From NCBI RefSeq assembly GCF_018687715.1, contig NC_056762.1, forward strand, positions 33,034,864-33,098,863: 64,000 nucleotides of DNA. Reading direction: 5' to 3'. Source of the stretch: Carya illinoinensis (lineage: Eukaryota > Streptophyta > Magnoliopsida > Fagales > Juglandaceae). Positions 62,701 through 64,000 of the stretch are shown here, piece after piece. The position numbers were made by a program, and so were the translations under genes. How positions within the stretch are numbered: the stretch's first letter is position 1; the number at the start of each line of letters is the position of its first letter. The notes beneath the pieces were generated by a model, which saw nothing but the letters and a program-made list of their open reading frames with translations, did not search any database and had not been told where the DNA came from.

Positions 62701-64000
62701 GCTCCCGTTTTGTGGTCAAGACAAATAATATTGCCACTAGTTACTTTCAAAGTCAGAAGAAATTGAGTCCGAAGTAAGCTAGGTGGCAAGACTTCTCGGC
62801 AGAATTTGACTTTTTCTTGGAGTATAAACCCGACAAGGCCAACCTTGTTGCTGACGCATTAAGTAGAAAGGGTGAACTTTCTGCTATCACTCAAGCTCAA
62901 GGGGAGCTACTTGATATAATCCGTGAAGGCATGAAGCATGATCCCTTAGCCAAGAACTTGGTAAACATGGCTAAGGAATGGAAACTAAAAGATTCTGGGT
63001 AGAGGACGGTCTTCTCTACACCATAAGGCGGCGAATCTATGTTCTAAAGTGGAGAAACCTATGGAGGAACCTTATCAAGGAGTGCCATGATTCCTTGTGG
63101 GCTGGACATTCGGGTCAACGATGTACTCGAGTTTTGCTGGAAGCTTTCTACTATTGGTCTCAATTGAGAGATGAGGTGGAACTCTACGTGAAGACTTGTC
63201 TTGTGTGTCAACAAGATAAGGTGGAGAATCGAAGTCCTACAGGATTATTAGAACCACTACCCATTCCTTCTCATCCATGGGAAAGTGTGAGCCTGGATTT
63301 TATAGTGGTTCTACCTAAATCCGATGGGTGCGGTACTATCATTGTGGTGGTAGACCGATTCTCCAAGTATGTCACCTTCATAGCGGCCCCTAAGGATTGC
63401 TCAGCTGAAGAAACTACAAAATTATTCTTCAAGCATGTGGTGAAGTATTGGGGCTTACCACAAAACATCATTAGTGATCGGGACCCTCACTTCACAGGAA
63501 AGTTCTGGTCGGGACTATTCAAGTTTATGGAGTCTGCCCTATATTTTTCTACTAGCTTTCACCCTCAGTCAAATGGGCAAACTGAGAGGGTGAATGCCTT
63601 GTTGGAGTTATACTTAAGGCACTTTGTAAGTGCCAATCAATCCGATTGGGCTAAGTTATTGGATGTATCTCAATTCTCCTATAATTTACAAAGGAGTGAA
63701 TCCACAAACAAAAGCCCATTTGAGATTGTAATGGGGCAACAACCACTCACTCCCAGTCATTGGAGACAAGCTATGTGGGGAATTGTCCAACAGCCTACAA
63801 GGTTGCTAAATCTTGAAACGAACAATTGGATGTAACCAGCTCTTACTTAGACAAAGCAACCAAGAAGATGAAGAAGTGGGCTGATCAAAAAAGGAGACAA
63901 ACGGAATATCGTATAGGCGACTTGGTGTTCGTAAAGATCTTGTCAAGCCAACACAAGTTTACAAGGAAGCTACACAAGGGGCTTGTACGACGTTACGAGG
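59701..64000 (+). pseudogene. Gypsy gag-pol, broken
   Basis: Gag from the ATG at 59701 shows a coiled-coil N-terminus, the retrotransposon Gag core near 60280-60620 (YFEALNMQDEHVKV) and a zinc knuckle cut by a stop (CFLCDGPH at 60871-60897). Protease keeps DSGASHN near 61090. RT keeps [19 protein letters not shown] and YLDDIV. RNase H keeps QSDASD. Integrase keeps the CLVCQQ zinc-region end, DFIV, SDRDPHF and HPQSNGQTERVN. Stops fall near 59842, 60085, 60898, 61608, 62433 and 62775. Frame changes occur near 61300, 62985 and 63750. Several stops sit where the family has Trp or Gln, consistent with C-to-T or G-to-A decay. Confidence 0.9.

Larger units (their letters stand above)
59236..64000 (+). 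mobile_element. Ty3/Gypsy LTR retrotransposon, cut by the window end
   Basis: LTR, primer-binding site and gag-pol in Gypsy order (gag, protease, RT, RNase H, integrase). The sequence still reads as post-integrase polyprotein at 64000. Gag and integrase features suggest a chromovirus-type lineage, but the chromodomain is not reached, so the clade is open. Confidence 0.92.

Overview
This is plant nuclear DNA with no bacterial features: AT-rich intergenic sequence, many (TA)n/(GA)n/(CA)n microsatellites, spliced genes with GT..AG introns, and layers of LTR, LINE, CACTA and MITE elements. The host genes (a NGATHA-type B3 factor, a plant F-box protein and a DMR6-like 2-oxoglutarate oxygenase) point to a eudicot. 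The GTTTGGATA-type MITEs resemble ones I associate with woody Fagales such as walnut, oak or chestnut. That placement is an impression, not a demonstration.

Layout. 1-16.9 kb: one intact developmental regulator (NGATHA-like, minus strand, 6911-8152) inside a long stretch almost free of transposons but rich in microsatellites. 16.9-38.8 kb: a transposon nest. An old repeat of about 1 kb occurs three times (A 16905-17950, B 19881-20305, C 26475-38790). A Copia element with target duplications and non-canonical TA..CA LTR ends lies at 20557-25469. Repeat copy C was hit by a CACTA element (27214-35807), which was itself hit by a full-length L1-type LINE (28182-33887). Copy C also carries a solo-LTR-like insert split by a small gag-only LTR retrotransposon (36238-38461). 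Several of these junctions can be read to the base. 39.3-40.7 kb: F-box gene, minus strand. 40.8-48.2 kb: MITEs, GA/CT-rich leader-like tracts and unexplained AT-rich DNA. 48.2-52.6 kb: composite Copia remains on the minus strand. 52.6-56.5 kb: AT-rich, no gene. 57.1-58.55 kb: four-exon DMR6-like gene, with a CACTA end about 0.6 kb upstream and a Ty3/Gypsy LTR about 0.7 kb downstream. 59.2-64 kb: the 5' part of a decayed Gypsy element that runs off the window.

The three host genes show no sign of forming one pathway: one regulates lateral-organ and style development, one is a probable SCF adaptor, and one probably hydroxylates salicylic acid. The larger retroelement reading frames are broken by stops and frameshifts. 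The exception is the gag-only element at 36-38 kb, whose single ORF is open although its LTRs have diverged. No tRNA, rRNA or miRNA precursor was recognised by eye. Mismatch counts were made by eye.
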